A stretch of 64,000 nucleotides of DNA from Klebsormidium nitens (GCA_000708835.1 DF237406.1:1-64000), one strand, 5' to 3'; shown: positions 12,501 through 24,766, counted from the stretch's first letter. The notes: generated from the letters alone by a model not told the origin. Numbers and translations: made by a program.

Positions 12501-15031
12501 GAGAGCATATTGACGTCACAGCTTAGAAACGGGGATCTCTATTTGCTTGTTCAGGCATTTCAGAACCAGCCTTTGAAACACAAAGACTTGTAGTACACCT
12601 TCGCGGGACACGGCCTCAGCTTCGAAAAGAAGGCTTCCTTTGACTTTAGGGGACTGCCTCGGGTTTCCCGCTCATGACCTTTGATCAGAAAAACGTACCA
12701 CCCTAGACTCTGCTTGCTTCGACAACTCGGAGGTTCCGCGCTCCTTAGTAACGCTCTAGAGCTTCTTGAACGTGGCTCCTTGCAATGACAAGCAGTGCCA
12801 GACGCGTCAAAGAAACCACTCACACGTGCACGGAACCGTTTCCCAATGCCGCTGCAAGTTGCCCTAGATGTGGCGCCGTTTCCTCTGAGCTCTGCGTGAA
12901 CGCCGACGGTCGTGCGGGCCGCCACTTGAGGTCCCAGACCAAAGAGCCCTCGTGTGCGATGCCGAAGGAGAGGGAAGCGCCGGTGGGAAGAACCGCCTCC
13001 ATAGCGAGGTCCTCGGGACTCTGCGGAGAGGGCAGATAATCATCGGCACGATGCAAGAGCAGGAGCGGAAAGTCGCTGGTTACTACCAAAGTACGAAGTA
13101 TAGGAACTGTGAACAAGCACAAAGCGCAGAGAGGTAACTGGGAGCGGCAAACTACTGCTGTTTGCGTCAAACTTGGCACCGGAGTTCGGATCGAAACGTG
13201 CAATCCTCAATTTTCAGTGGCGATGTCGGTTCTCGATGTTCCCAAAGAGACCCCCCCGGAAGGACAGGGCTTGTCGACTCTGGTCGCTCAATACCAGGAA
13301 CTTCGATCGGTCAGATTACAAAGTAACATTTAGGGGGTCATGTCTGTCAACGATCGGAAACCGCCGACGCGAACCAAGAGCACAAGGACCGCGCACATCG
13401 ATCCGAGTTCGGGTGCCAAGTCTGACGCAAACAGCAATCAAAGGATACCAGAGGCAATGTCAAAGCCTGGGTTGTATGGTCGAAGTTGAACTTGTTAGTG
13501 AAGACGCAAGAGCAAAAAGGCAAGATGCCGCGAAAGCTCTGAGCAAGCAGGACGCGTAAAGAAGGGCAAGACGGGGAGCAGAATTGGTAGTAGTCTTCAA
13601 AGCCTGATTTGTACGTAGGCGTCGCAGATATGTTGGCTAACAAGGACACATGAACTAAGAAGCGGAGAGGGAATATAGGCCTTGCCGCTGATTGAGGGCC
13701 TAACCACAGTTGAAAGACAGAGAACCACTGACGGACTACCACGTCCAGTGACCGTGCGACCTAGTCACTCTCGAAAGAACATGTCGCCTGAATTTCAACC
13801 CAGACCGTGGAGTTCCGATACAACGAAGCCTTAAGCCTCACAAATATTCTCTGAAAACAGCACGAAGCGTAGGAAATATTCGAAATGAGAAGGACTTTCC
13901 CGTTTACGTCGTCGACAACCAACTTCTGTCCACAAAATTCATGCAAAAGGTCGACACTAGCAGTCAAGGGAGCGCAACTTCACCTTTCCGGGCACCCTGT
14001 GTTTGGGACTGGCTCCCTCCTGAATCTTCTGCTTTCCCTTCCGGCTGGCGGCTGCTTTTGCCGCTGGCGGCGCCTCCTCGATCTGCCAGATCTGAACGGT
14101 ACCTTTGCCGTGAAAAGCCTTTCCGCTGGGAATGTTGGAGACATTGGGGGGGTGAACGCCCACCGCAAGAAACTGCAGAGAAAAGGGATTCGGTTTGTTA
14201 GAGATCTTGGTTTGGATGTGGGGGTCTTTAGAGCCCATTTTCCGCGATCCGATATTGCGTAGCCTTCCCAACATTGGCAAATCTGGACGGTACCTTTGCC
14301 ATGAGCCTTTCCGCTTAATTTGTGGAAGATGTTTTGGGGGTGAACACCAGCCGCAAGGAACGGCAGAGAAGGAGGGAGAGTTGCTTGTAAGGAGGAGGAG
14401 ATGACGGTCTTCCAAAAGTACCTCCATTTTTGGGGCAGATCAGAAGATGTGCGTAAGTTTCGGGATCGTCTTTCTTAGTTTCGACACCGCTTTGATTCAT
14501 TAGCAAGCTCACTGGGTTGATAGGGCTTATCAAATGAAAAGGCTACAAAAGGATGGAACCTTGGGCCGTTTTTTCTTCCTTCTCAACTGATGTCTGATCC
14601 CGTTCATAGATCAAGGCCTGCTTTGTAAGAAACTCTTCCTGTCTCTCAACTAGGTGAGAGTACTCTGCGACATTGTCAAAGACTGGAGGCTTCTCCAGGA
14701 TCTGCGACATGTTGGCCCCTGAGCGTTCTCTGAATAAATCCTCCTACATGACTTGTTGGCCACTGCCTGCAACGGCTTCAAAGCCTGGATTTCCGACAGA
14801 CTTCAATTCCTAAAGCCTGCACAGAGGCATCTCGTCAGCAGCTTGCCTTGACGATCTTTCGCTTTGTGTAAATGAGAAGAGAACTCTACTGTCAACAGAT
14901 ACAAAGCCCCTAGTATTAAAACGTCTCCACTTCTCACCTGAGGCCTTGCTTCGTCGCTCGTCGCAATTTCCTCCTGCTCAGGGCACCAGTCCAGGGCCCA
15001 AACAGGGCCTCCAGCATGCACTCCCACGCCG
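6556..15031 (-). CDS. GTF3C2-like: WD40-repeat protein of the TFIIIC110 / GTF3C2 type, 5' end not found
   Basis: Exons in gene order, phases checked where adjacent: 15031-14938 (GGPVWALDWCPE), 14172-13984 (FLAVGVHPPN then GTVQIWQIEE), 13020-12824 (HEGSLVWDLKWRP, LGQLAAALGNGSVHV), 11541-11469 (LTLEWSPCAPSNLLLAGC), about 10399-10258 (PLACFKAEDTPLRSLAWVPP), 9661-9596 (NQLFVTGGHRGAVKFWDV), about 8925-8852 (DPLQPIWTLSVARSW then GLDWLASP), about 7949-7860 (CVTVSRDDGWYQVYTLDG) and 7074-6556, ending HRVTWNPHKRYGLWMAWGG. The order matches GTF3C2 and the plant WD40 family around At1g19485. In yeast and human this subunit (tau91/TFIIIC110) helps TFIIIC bind the B box of Pol III genes; that role is inferred here. 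Links between 12824 and 11541 and between 11469 and 10399 are unresolved, and N-terminal exons above 15031 were not recognised. A decayed second copy lies at 22.56-23.96 kb. Confidence 0.72.
7034..7045. promoter_or_regulatory. B-box-like palindrome inside the last exon of the TFIIIC-type gene
   Basis: The sequence cggttcgaaccg is a perfect 12-bp palindrome. On either strand it contains GGTTCGAA, close to the Pol III B-box consensus GGTTCGANTCC. It encodes part of GSNRH in the WD40 gene. The decayed paralogue keeps it at 22973-22984, widened to a 16-bp palindrome. Function is speculative. Confidence 0.3.
7841..8380 (-). repeat. WD40 exon present three times in tandem
   Basis: Three copies of one short exon lie at about 7860-7953, 8076-8170 and 8280-8376, 204-217 bp apart, with similar flanks. 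On the minus strand they read CVTVSRDDGWYQVYTLDG, CVTVSRHDGWYQVYTLDE and LCVETTAGTQFYTLDG, each followed by a proline-rich PLPG-QPP tail. The first two have AG acceptors in the phase left by the preceding exon and no stop. The copy nearest the next exon (7.86 kb) looks like the functional one. The others lie upstream of it in the gene and may be alternative or decayed. Confidence 0.75.
9428..9484. repeat. Short direct repeat in a WD40-gene intron
   Basis: The block ggc-aagattttgcaggga recurs about 47 bp on as ggc-agattttgcagggac. Both lie in the intron between the NQLFV exon and the DPLQP exon. A similar attttgcagggacc recurs at 24043-24057 in the decayed second block. Confidence 0.5.
9748..9835 (-). 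repeat. Upstream partial copy of the WD40 exon at 9596-9661
   Basis: The acceptor side of the exon (cgaagagctggttgc, then cgctgcgcaaacactt) recurs about 127 bp away in the preceding intron, with similar sequence continuing beyond it for about 90 bp. The copy has lost the rest of the exon, including the KFWDV segment and the donor. Confidence 0.7.
14273..14400 (-). repeat. Decayed upstream copy of the WD40 exon at 13984-14172
   Basis: On the minus strand the copy keeps the order gtgttcaccccc, ggaaaggctcatggcaaaggtacc and cagatttg of the real exon, but carries indels that break the frame and has lost the acceptor. It sits in the upstream intron, as expected for a 5'-side echo. Confidence 0.75.
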
Positions 15032-16554
15032 CTGCAGACATGCAACAAAAGCTAATGTGCCAAACAATGGACCTGGCTTTTACAGCAATAGACGGGGCAA
15101 ACTCAGATTGCGTTCTTTTGGCACAATTCGTCGATCCTTACGTTGTTGAGGCAGAGCAAAGAGAAAGTCATTCCTGAATGGTACAACAGGAAGGGCAACA
15201 GAAGAAGAATTTCCGACATTAAAGTCTATCACGATTCTAAATAACCCATGTATGCTGACTGTTAGAGCGAAAGACTGACCTTTGTAAACAGCCCTATATT
15301 CAAAGTACGTCCTGTCCTCTAACTCTCATAGCAGTAGACTGCCTTTGCTATTTCACAATCGTAAGTAAGTCATGGCCTCTGACTTTGAAAGCGACCCGCT
15401 GATCTTTGTAAGGAGAAGCCCTTGGTTAGGTGTTGGTTATGTCCCTGGATTTCAAAGAACTAGCCTAATTTTTGCATTTCATGGTCACCACGATCATAAG
15501 TCAATCCTGTCCTCTGACTTTCGCAGGAATAGACTGACCTTTGGAAAGAGAAGTCCTCCTCAAAAAGCCTCAAGGTCCCAAACAGCGGAAGGTGCAGAGA
15601 GCGCTGGCTAGTGTCAGCTTTTTGCTGGCCAGGTTCATTTATGCTCAGTAGAGGAGACTGCTGCGCAAGCGCACTGTGATAAGATGCAGGGTCACTGCAA
15701 GCCAAGCATTAACAAAAGAGGTCAGGCTTTTGAGGAATCATGCAAGTTAATGCTTTTATAATATTCTCAAAACCTCTTGTGACTCCAGGTTAGCACTTCT
15801 CAAGCCCCCAACTTCGCTTTCTGGCTTTGTATAATCATTTGATGCTTTTGACAATTCTGTTTTCCTTCTGAAGTCCAAGTTAGCGCTTTAAAAGCCTGCA
15901 AATCTTCCTTTCCTCGTTTAATGTAAACATCTGTAAGCATCGTAAAAGATGCTGATGGCACACTCTTAGCTGTGTACACCGCTATCGTCACAATTCCTGA
16001 TGCATGCTACAGCTTATGCTGTCCGCGCACCTAAGATCAAACTCACAGTCACAAATTCACCCCCCCAAGAGAATGACGCCTAGAAGGTGCCAAAATGGCT
16101 TGCACGAGATAGGCGTCAATGATTTTATCTGTTTGACACCTTTAAGGCACCAACTGTGCCTTGATAACTGAAGGACACACACTTGGTACGTTCAATTTGG
16201 TGAAAGATTATTTCGGCGTTGTGTGCTGATATGATCATTGCAGGAAGCATAACGCAACAAAACTCTGGCACGAGCATGGGTAGTACCTCCAGGGGGGCGA
16301 CTCTGTGTTTCAATGTGATGTCCATCTTTTGGTTCGGTTATAGAATTCAAGCCCCAGCTAAGTTCAGATGTTCTGTATTGCAAGTGGAACCTTATTCAAG
16401 AGCTGATTCATTGAACATAGCCAAAACAATTCTTACGTTTGTCTATGCAACAACAGCTTGCGAACAACCACAGCTTGCACATTTGTCAAGGTAGTCAACT
16501 CACTTCACAATGATACTTCTCTCCCTTGCTTCCATTGTGGAGCTCAATTTCTGG
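15032..16554. other. Region upstream of the recognised WD40 exons; N-terminal exons probably hidden here
   Basis: The WD40 gene needs N-terminal exons above 15031, but none is recognisable. A minus-strand stretch at about 15600-15705 is shared with 24058-24130 (gctggctagt, then gggtcactgcaagc) and belongs to the segmental duplication. Whether it is coding cannot be told. Confidence 0.35.
15290..15560 (+). repeat. Diverged local repeats
   Basis: Three similar segments carry cctctgactttc or cctctaactctc, followed by gactg-cctttg, near 15313, 15376 and 15509. Spacing is uneven (about 60 and 130 bp). No coding sense is apparent. Confidence 0.45.
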
Positions 16555-16757
16555 GGTGGTGCAACGCTGGCCTCACTTCCTACACGTCGTGACCTGTTCT
16601 TCGGCTCTTTGATCCTCTCTTTTAGCAAGACGCCCAAAGCTCTATGACAGTACATAGAATGACTTCGGAGCCAGTGTTACAAAAACTCCCATCACCAGAG
16701 AGTGCTGCAGCACCATCGCCAAGGGAACCAGTCATTCGTCCTTTTGACCAGCTGATC
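16555..16757 (-). pseudogene. Decayed copy of the 53-residue membrane ORF at 24767-24928
   Basis: Reading leftward, the copy keeps segments such as gtgatgggagtttttgtaac, gagaggatcaaagagc, gaacaggtca and ggaagtgaggccagc in the same order as the intact ORF and its 3' flank. Indels and internal stops destroy the frame. It is the first-block partner of the intact ORF in the second block. Confidence 0.75.
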
Positions 16758-19554
16758 CTGGCCAAATTGACAAATTGCAGCTACTAAGCTGCGCCGCTAG
16801 CCTGGATTTGCCCAAGGAACAAGGGACCACCATTGAACTTGAAGTCTGAAGATGCAACTGGATTTTTTTTGTGATATAACCATCTGGTCACAAGCATCTC
16901 ATCAAAGAGGAGGTAGCTGAATGGCATAAAGATGCAACTGGATGCAACTTCAAAGTTCAATTCAAGTTCATGCAAGTTCTGAATCTTTGTCAAGGGACCA
17001 CCTCAAGATGTTCAACAATGGGGTTTGAAATGGGGTTTCCAACTCAAACCCCTGTTTATCCAGTCCCTTGTAAAGGATGCATAGTCAGAAGCGACTTAGC
17101 AAGCAGAGCAAAGGCTATACAGTCGCCAAAAGATGACATCACCGGATATCCACGTGGTTTTGTCTTGGCGACCATGCACCGCTTTTCGCTAATCTCTCAG
17201 TCGCTGTATGCGCATGCATCCGCTAACGCCTTCTTTAACCCAGACTTTAGGAGTCAGCAGGCTCACTGACAGCTTTGCACTTGAGAGTGAGTTCGGGAAC
17301 TTTTGCCAGGCTTGGCAAGTCCATTCTGCACATTGCGCTCCTGCAACGTTCCATCTGGTTCTCAGCTTCTTTCAAAGACTCCCACCAATCCTGGTGAGTT
17401 CGTTCTCTTGCGCCTCAATCGTCTTTGTTTCCTGCATTTGTGCGTAACGGACTCCCGCGCTTTTGTGACTCGATTCTGATTTGCAAGCTTCAAGATTGAT
17501 TTATCTTCTGCTTGATATGGGCAAGAGCCACACACGCACATTCACAAAGAGGCGTTTGAACAACAGGGTGTGTCTGAGAGGCTGGTTTGGGATTGACAAT
17601 TGTTTGGAAGATTGGAGTAGCTTCATTCAAGCCAGATTAACAGATTGTGTTGCCATGCTGACGGTGCTCGCACTCTGATTCAGACCTTAGCAGGATAAGA
17701 GCATCAGACGTCATCTTTTGTACATTAGGGACATGAGGGAATTCTCAAATTTCCTTCAAATAGGCTTCTTAAGCGTTTGCAGCATCTTCTGGGCAGATCA
17801 TGTCCACAAAGTGCACGGAATATTGCTTAGCCGTGCCTGTCCGGAGGGTGTCAGTCCCATCTTCTCTTTTCTGTGCATTGGTTTCTGTCTTCTAATTTTG
17901 CATACGTTCTCTTCTTGCACAACTCCTAGTATCATTGATGTCAATTGTCGAATGTTGTTCATTGTGCAGACAAGCTCCCTTTTGGAAAGCGCGCTCATCA
18001 CTTCGGACACGTTCGTTGAGGATCATAAGCCGGCAGGTCTGTCGCCCGTCCTTTTCCAACTTTTGACTACCTATCAACATTCCTCTTCTTTGGGAGTACC
18101 TCTCTGTTCTGGACTTCCAAGATCAACTGCTCTGTCCATGCACTTCCTCATCTGGCAGCTGTGGCCAAATTCTTGCAGACGGCATTCCTTGACTACCAAT
18201 AGAGATCTGTCACAGGGACAAAGATTGTGCTGATTACTGTGATTTTTGCCCACCCCTGCTATGACAAGTGAGCATGTAACCACCGTGGAGAGAATTGTAT
18301 TAGGGAGCTACTGCTGTTCAGTCCAATAGCCTCCACTCTTCTCAAAAGCAGGCAGCGCCAACCTTTGATTGAGAGCGCTCTCTTTCCTTCCCTTTTCCCC
18401 TCTGGCTGTGGCTCTGTTGCCTCTGAAAAAGGTGGTCGACTAGAAAGCGACTTGTACATGTGCAGGAAGGTCGTGCTTTCCGCCCTCACTCTGTTCTCTC
18501 CTGCTTGTGTACCAAGCTTCCGAAGCAAATTTTCTTATCATAAGCGGAGGCAGGCAAAAGGCGCTCCAAGCATCTTGCAGCAGCCTTGAATCTCCAGATC
18601 TCCAGATTGAGTTTCTTCTACGTGATTGACAGGTTGTCCCACAGTCTGAGGTAGCCATCGTGTCGTGGTGCCGACTCAAGCCAGTGGAGGATGGCATCAT
18701 GCCTGGCAGCCTCGTCCGCTCGCAGTGCGCTCCTCGTGGGGCAATCTAGCAGGGCACCGAGCACTGAGAATGTCGAGCGCGGTAAGTATTTTCCTGCACA
18801 TTCGCAGTGGCCCCATGAATGCCACCAAGAAAGGCAAGAATATTTTGACACCAGTGAAGATTGCAGGCGTCATGATTGCATAATGAAGGAAGAGGTTATG
18901 AGTTGAGGCAAACATGTGACTGCCGGCTGCTTTAGGGACGTCCTCCAATGAGCAGAATTCACACCTGGATGATGGGGTGGTTCCCTTTAGACTTATTGTT
19001 GGGTTTTGATTCAAGCACCTGTTAATGCATCATCAAAAGTGCGCCAATGTGTGTGTGTATCGCTGCAAGCCCAGTAGAAGCCCCTCCTCTAACTGGAACG
19101 GAAGCCTAAGCGTCTGCTTGATTGCTGACGCACTCGCTTACGGCTGCTCTTGTTGAAGAAATGCTGCAAGGCATGCTTGAGCAAACTAGCGGCATGACAT
19201 GCCTATTCGTGCAGTGCCGTGTTGTCTGATCTGCTCCAGCCTGCTGCGCGTGTGCCGGGGTGGATCTCAACTCCAGCATATTGACCAACTTTGATCCCAT
19301 CAATGAGCCCGATGTATCCTGCCTCTTTTGGGGGGCATTTCTTTTTCAAAAGACCACTGAATCTATATCCAACGACTTACGTAGCTTCTCTTGTAATAAT
19401 CATTCGTTCCAAGTCCCAATGTAGGTCACAAGAACTTTCTGATTGCATGGGGTGGCTCAACTTGAGACCTACTGTTGCCCCCCCGCTGCCCTTAGCGAGC
19501 GGCATTCTTATTACTTGCGGCGACTCATGCATTAAATCTCGCTCTTTGCTGCAG
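16758..19554. other. About 2.8 kb without a recognised gene
   Basis: The stretch holds small repeats (gatgcaactggat twice near 16850 and 16930; caagggaccacc near 16818 and 16989) and a short TG run near 19048. The longest ORF, 17718-18233 plus, has no recognisable motif and an unconvincing composition. The first exon of the plastid protein gene must lie in or near this region. Confidence 0.35.
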
Positions 19555-21571
19555 GTCTGCTGTTCTGCAATTGCCGGTCAGTTCTCGGGCCGGTCGGCTC
19601 CTCTGCCCCTGCTTCTTCCAGGCTCCAAATTGGCGGTCATCGTGTAGGCGGAGGACCGTTGTACCAAAATGCACAGAGGACGAGAAAGAGCATCGTACGA
19701 GCGGAAGCTGTGTAAGGCCGATCTTCTTTTGGTTTCCACTTCTTAGACTCCCTTCTGCCAGAATCGGGTTTTGACTTTCTTCACTGCGTACGTTGTTCGG
19801 CCAAGTCAAGATGCCTCACCGAATCTTAGCTTGCTGAAACCGTGCTGCACCGTTAGAGCGCATGTGAACTAGTATGCTGTTTTAGTAAAAGTTGCACAGA
19901 AAGCGGACGCTTTAGGATGTTCGAGCGAGAAATGAAGTGAGTTCCATAGATGGTGAAAGGCATGGTGTTCTCTGCTCTTTCATGCACGAGCGATTTCTGA
20001 TGTACATAACAATGTCCTGCTTCTGCGACACCTCGAACCATTGGTAATACCTCATACCCCCTGCCAGCTACCGCACCGTGGCTGTGCAAAGCGAACCCTT
20101 GATCTCATATTGTGTTGCGTGATGTGCAGAGACAAGCCCTCTGGTGGCAGCGGCAAGTTTCTGACCGGTTTCCTTATTGGGGGGGTTGTCCTGGGAGTGC
20201 TAGGCTTCTTCTTTGCCCCTCAGGTGAGCCTTGCATCCACCAAGCTCTTGTGGCTTCTGGCTGCTTAAAGCAGGCGTCGGTCCCAAGGTTCACTTGTGCA
20301 TCTGAACCGCCAGGGGAAAAGATCATCCAACGGCTCCGCTTCCTCTTTAAAATTGGCCTTCGGCGACCAAGCTAGCCCCAAGGGCCAATGTTTGGTTGGC
20401 CCGGGGGGCACCTATTTGGGTGATAGGTGCCAACGCCCTGTTTAAAATGGAGTGATCCGTACCTCGTTCCTCTTGATGCCGACGCTCTTGATTTTTGCAG
20501 TCGGTGTGAGCAGAGTTGGCGTGTAATGGTTGCATAATTTTTGGTAGCCCACCGAAGTTCTGTGATCATTGTACAGATTTCGAAGACGCTGCTGGGGGAG
20601 AATGAGGACGGCAGCCCTCGGCGGTTACCGCGCTGGTTGGACGAGGAGGATAGCCTCGAGGTAAGGAACTCATAATCCTTTCAAACGCTTACATTCAAAA
20701 TCAAGTCAAATTAAGGATGAACTTAACACAATCATCCATTCAATGGTACATTCATGATTTGCGTAAGTCAAAATAAGACCGAAGCTAACACCAAAATCCT
20801 AAACTTTCTAATGTTTACCTGCTCCCCACCTGTGCCCACCCTAAAGCCCCCACTAGCCCCACCCGTTCGAGGCACAATGTGTCATTGAAGCTTGAGCTTT
20901 TTGATATCAGTCTAGAGACCGGAGAGGAACACTTGCCAGTACTCGTGCAAAAAGGATTGCACGAATCACTAGGGACACAAACAGTGCGACTGCTCAATGC
21001 ACCCTTGTAAAACATGTACGGGAAACTAGCAGGCGGAGCGCAAAAGTGTGCATTGGTCAGGATCGCAGCCCTACCGTCCTGTCGACCGTAAGGATTCCAC
21101 TCTGCAAGATTGAGCCAGGGGGTCGCGAAGTTCGGAGAGACCGCAGTTAACCGAGCACAAATGTGGGAGCGTTCATTTGTTGACTCGGAAAGCTTTTGAC
21201 GGCAGCGGTCTTAGTCTTGGACGTCCCCAGCTATTCTGTCTTTCTGCGGCCCGCCGGCCAGGACCACATAAGGGGGCAACCGCTGAGTGCACCCTTGTAA
21301 TGAGTGGGCGTGCTTTCGAGCCCCTGCCGCTCTAAGATGGTGGCAATTTGTACCCGTTTAGCCTAGACTTCGCAATGATCGTTACACCCTTTCCAAACTC
21401 GCTTTACAACGACATGACCAGATGGGCAGTCACGGATCCTCCCACAATGTGCAGGCCACACGCCGGAGCCTGAATGAGAAGATTGCCCAACTGAACGCCG
21501 CGATCGACGATGTCTCTGCTCAGCTTCGGGCGGACGAAACAGCTGACGAAGAATTGGAGACGAGCCTTTAA
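19555..21571 (+). CDS. Small plastid inner-envelope protein (At1g42960-like), first exon not found
   Basis: Exons 19555-19711, 20130-20223, 20577-20660 and 21455-21571 join in phase to about 150 residues ending DEELETSL. The first shown exon is rich in Ser, Gly and Arg and ends RTRKSIVRAEAV, like a transit peptide with its cleavage region. Next comes a glycine-rich single membrane helix, FLTGFLIGGVVLGVLGFFF followed by APQ, then a soluble tail with RRSLNEKIAQLNAAIDDVS and AQLRADE. From memory, this tail closely matches the Arabidopsis protein reported in the chloroplast inner envelope. Its molecular role is not known to me. A frame upstream of 19555 meets a stop without an ATG, so the initiator lies in an earlier exon that I could not place. 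Confidence 0.75.
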
Positions 21572-22559
21572 GATGCCCGGTGAATGGTCCACCATGCAAT
21601 CATTCACATTGCAAGGTGAAGGTCCGTTTGTTCCCATGTGACTGGTCCTCCTTTGCATAGCCGCGTAGGGAGCTTGGAGACATGTACCGGACGAAGAACC
21701 TTGAGATCCTGCTTCGCTCGTCTGGTAGGACACGGCAGTAGAAAAAGTTTCTAGTATCCGACTTGAACGCTTATAGGAGCAGTGGATTGTCCGCCTGGGT
21801 CATCTCGGCACCGTCCATGCAAATACTATACAAATGTGTAGAAGTGCGGCATGGTCACGATCACTCTTAAGTCACAACAACCGAACGGTGCATGCCATAA
21901 ATTTTGATGGCAAGTAGTACTGAAACCGATCCTATTGATCTGGCAGCACCCATGATTGAAAGGAATGGGCGGCCACAGCCACGGTGTGTATATATGAGTC
22001 ATGGGCCATTGTCGGACTCATGTTATCATGCTTCTTAGTTTCAGGATTGCTTTTTCATGATCGATACTAACATGACGGATGATGACTCGAATTGAATGAC
22101 TTAATTTGAACATAGCTTCGCATCATTGCCAGGTGCACGCTGTGTATGCCGCATGAAACGTATACAAAATCGATCGAATGGAGCGTGGACATCAATAAGT
22201 TCCACGCAACGCGCTTCCTAGCTAATTAACGCGATATTAAACTTCTAGAATTAGACGGGCTAGCTAAGCGAGTTCTAGTGACAGTAATGCAGTGACGTGC
22301 AATGACCTCAACTGCCCGGCGGCGAGCGCAACATGCTGGGCCCAGCCAACCAACATGCACCGTCTAGGTGACCGTACCAACGTATCTTCGCTAGATGCAA
22401 TGATGGTATACTGAGAGCTAAGTTATGTCCGTTTAGACGGCCTTGTCCCATCTTGAGTCGTGGTTCGTACCACTCAAACCGAACCCTGTGACGAGAGACT
22501 CGGTGAGTTGTCCTAGCTCAAGTGAGCCAGGGTCAGTAACAACCCGTTCAGGCTTCTTG
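21572..22559. other. Gap without a recognised gene
   Basis: The stretch lies between the plastid protein's stop and the start of the duplicated block. It is relatively AT-rich and shows no ORF with a recognisable motif. Confidence 0.4.
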
Positions 22560-23960
22560 TTTGGATCCTGATTAGGTACCCGATGAACTGCTACTTGCTA
22601 AGATGGAAATGGCAATGCTTCGCTTTGTTAGCTCCCTTTCCCGTCGAGGTATTTCGGTCAGTAGCCCTACTGGCACCGACAAACTGAACAGGCTGCTTCT
22701 CAAGTGGCATCCGCCGGTTTTTTGTATCCCTCTATTTGAAAATTGATGATCGCGTGGCATGGGGCTAAAGTCCTCGGAACGATTCCGTATCCGGCTCGAA
22801 TACTGAATCTAATACGAATATTGCCACTTTCTTAGGAAGGGCCTTGTTCACTTTCTTTCTAGTGGCGAATGTGTCGTTTGCCGCGCTCAATGGCAGCCGC
22901 ATGAGGCCTCTCATGCGGCTGCGGTCGTCCCCCGCTGCGAGCGCCGCGCAACACTATATGAGCTGAAGGTCACGGTTCGAACCGTGGCCTGTTGACCCCC
23001 AGCCACGTGTCAGCTGCAGAGAGGCACGTTACAGGGTTTGGCGGAAAGCAGAGAGTGTTGGTGGTCACTCTTGCATCTTTCAATGAGGGCGACCCCTGTT
23101 TTATAGCACGTCAACTTCGTACTCAGGCCGATTTGACAGCGGCGCTACTTGTCGCAGTGACTGCAAAGTAAAGTCTTAGTCATCAAGCAGAACACTTGAT
23201 GACTGTAACACCCGCAAGCAATTCAGGTCCTCGAGATGCATAAAAAGGTACTGAACGTACACGGCCCCGTTCAAAAACTTTTCCAAGGTCCTCAAGGTCA
23301 CGTCACAAGGATGCAACCAGGTCTTTTACAAGGACTCTCAAGTCTTCCCATACCTCAGCAATTTAGGGGGTTACAATTATGCGGCAGTCTCAAATCTAAA
23401 TGACGAGATTTTGGAACCCTGATCGTTCTGCTGGCGGATAGGGACATCATATCTTAGAAAGGTTTGACAGACGACGCACAGATTAGCAAGTCGGCGGCCG
23501 GCTTGAAAGTGAATGGGGAATCAATCTGTCAACACTTGTGCTCCTTACAATGGGCAGGATGCCACTCGTGAAGAGTACAACCACCTCTTGTGACTTGCGT
23601 CCGACGAAATCAAAAGCAAGGAAGCAACTACTAGAATCGGAACACGTCGTTCACCTGTAGACAACCATCGCCCGCCCCCCTTGAGCGCTACGTCCCTCAG
23701 CTCTCAGATGTGAGCGGGCGTCAACCAGTTGCCGGTAATTGGCAGCTCGGCACCAGCACTTTAAGGCCATCCGTCAGTAAACTCGCTATCAGCCGTGTCT
23801 CGGAACAACGCCAAGCACCTACTTCGAATTTCGAGGGGTGTTGTAAACCTGCTCTTCGAGTTGATTTCGAAACACGAATCAAAAGCACCCCTGCCGAAGG
23901 TGAACCCGTCCAGTGTGAAGCCTTGGTACCAGCTGGAGAAAGCTGAAGGGCAAACCATGC
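22560..23960 (-). pseudogene. Decayed partial copy of the 3' end of the WD40/GTF3C2-type gene
   Basis: Two parts match the intact gene in order and orientation. About 22560-23030 matches 6658-7090: the minus strand reads LTRGWGSTGHGSNRDLQLI and then stops, against LTRGWVSTGHGSNRHVQP in the intact gene. About 23710-23950 matches the triplicated exon (WYQGFTLDGF against WYQVYTLDGF). Stops, indels and loss of most exons make it non-functional. Its last-exon part carries an inverted repeat at 22893-22922 that the intact gene lacks. Confidence 0.8.
22893..22922. repeat. Perfect inverted repeat, 13-bp arms, 4-bp loop
   Basis: The arms are gcagccgcatgag and ctcatgcggctgc around gcct. It lies inside the decayed WD40 copy and has no counterpart at the matching place near 6965-6995, so it arose after the duplication. 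Confidence 0.8.
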
Positions 23961-24766
23961 TGTTCTAGTGTATGACACATGATAACAAAATCAATGAAGC
24001 CTTTTGATAAAGCCCCACAGTGCCGAACAGCAAAACAGCAAAATTTTGCAGGGACCGCTGGCTAGTACCGCTGGCCTGATCCGTCCACCATCAGCAGAGG
24101 CAACTGCTGGGTCACTGCAAGCATCAACGAGGGGGGTGGGGCTTCATACCAGACCAGTTTTTCACAAGGCAGATACCGTTCACTATTCTTCTCTGTTCTT
24201 GCCTCCGTCCCAGTCCTACTTCTGGGTTTATGTTGTAGACATTAGCACCATCTCCAGAACTGCTTCTCACTGTTTGCACCACTATCATCGCAGGTCCTGG
24301 TGTACCGCAGGTGGTTTAATCGATGTGTGCGGGCATTCAGGGTTAGACTCACAGTCTGATCATGGTGTCAATCCAGAATGTTTTGATCAAACCACAACAG
24401 TGTCCGGGTGAGATTTGATGCAAGCAAGTTGCTGTTGAGGTAGCCACTCTACCAAAAGTAGCCAGATTCTTTTGTGAGCAGGGCGATCTTTCCATCGTAC
24501 AACCACCTCAATATGATCGGATAATTGTTTCAAAGACACCCTACATTGAGATCTGTGAAAGAAGATCAAACATTGACAAAAGACTCACCAATCCTTCCAG
24601 CGCCTGGCGCTCCGGGGGGCCTGCTTTTGGCACCACGCTCAAGGCTTGCTAATGCTCAAGGCTTGCATGTTTGTCGGAGCTGTCATCTCAGCCGACAAGA
24701 CCCTTCTCGCTCCCCCAATTCCATCTTGACATGCAAATGTTTACTGTTGAGTGGTGCAATGCTGGC

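Noticed and set aside
17718-18233. Plus-strand ORF of 171 codons
   Set aside because: No recognisable motif, no conserved-looking blocks and a Cys/Ser/Leu-rich composition typical of chance frames in this AT-richer stretch.
18618-18851. Minus-strand ORF containing DGYLRLWDNL, resembling a WD40 blade end
   Set aside because: Only one short match, no flanking WD40 strands or matching splice phase, and it lies far from the recognised WD40 exons.
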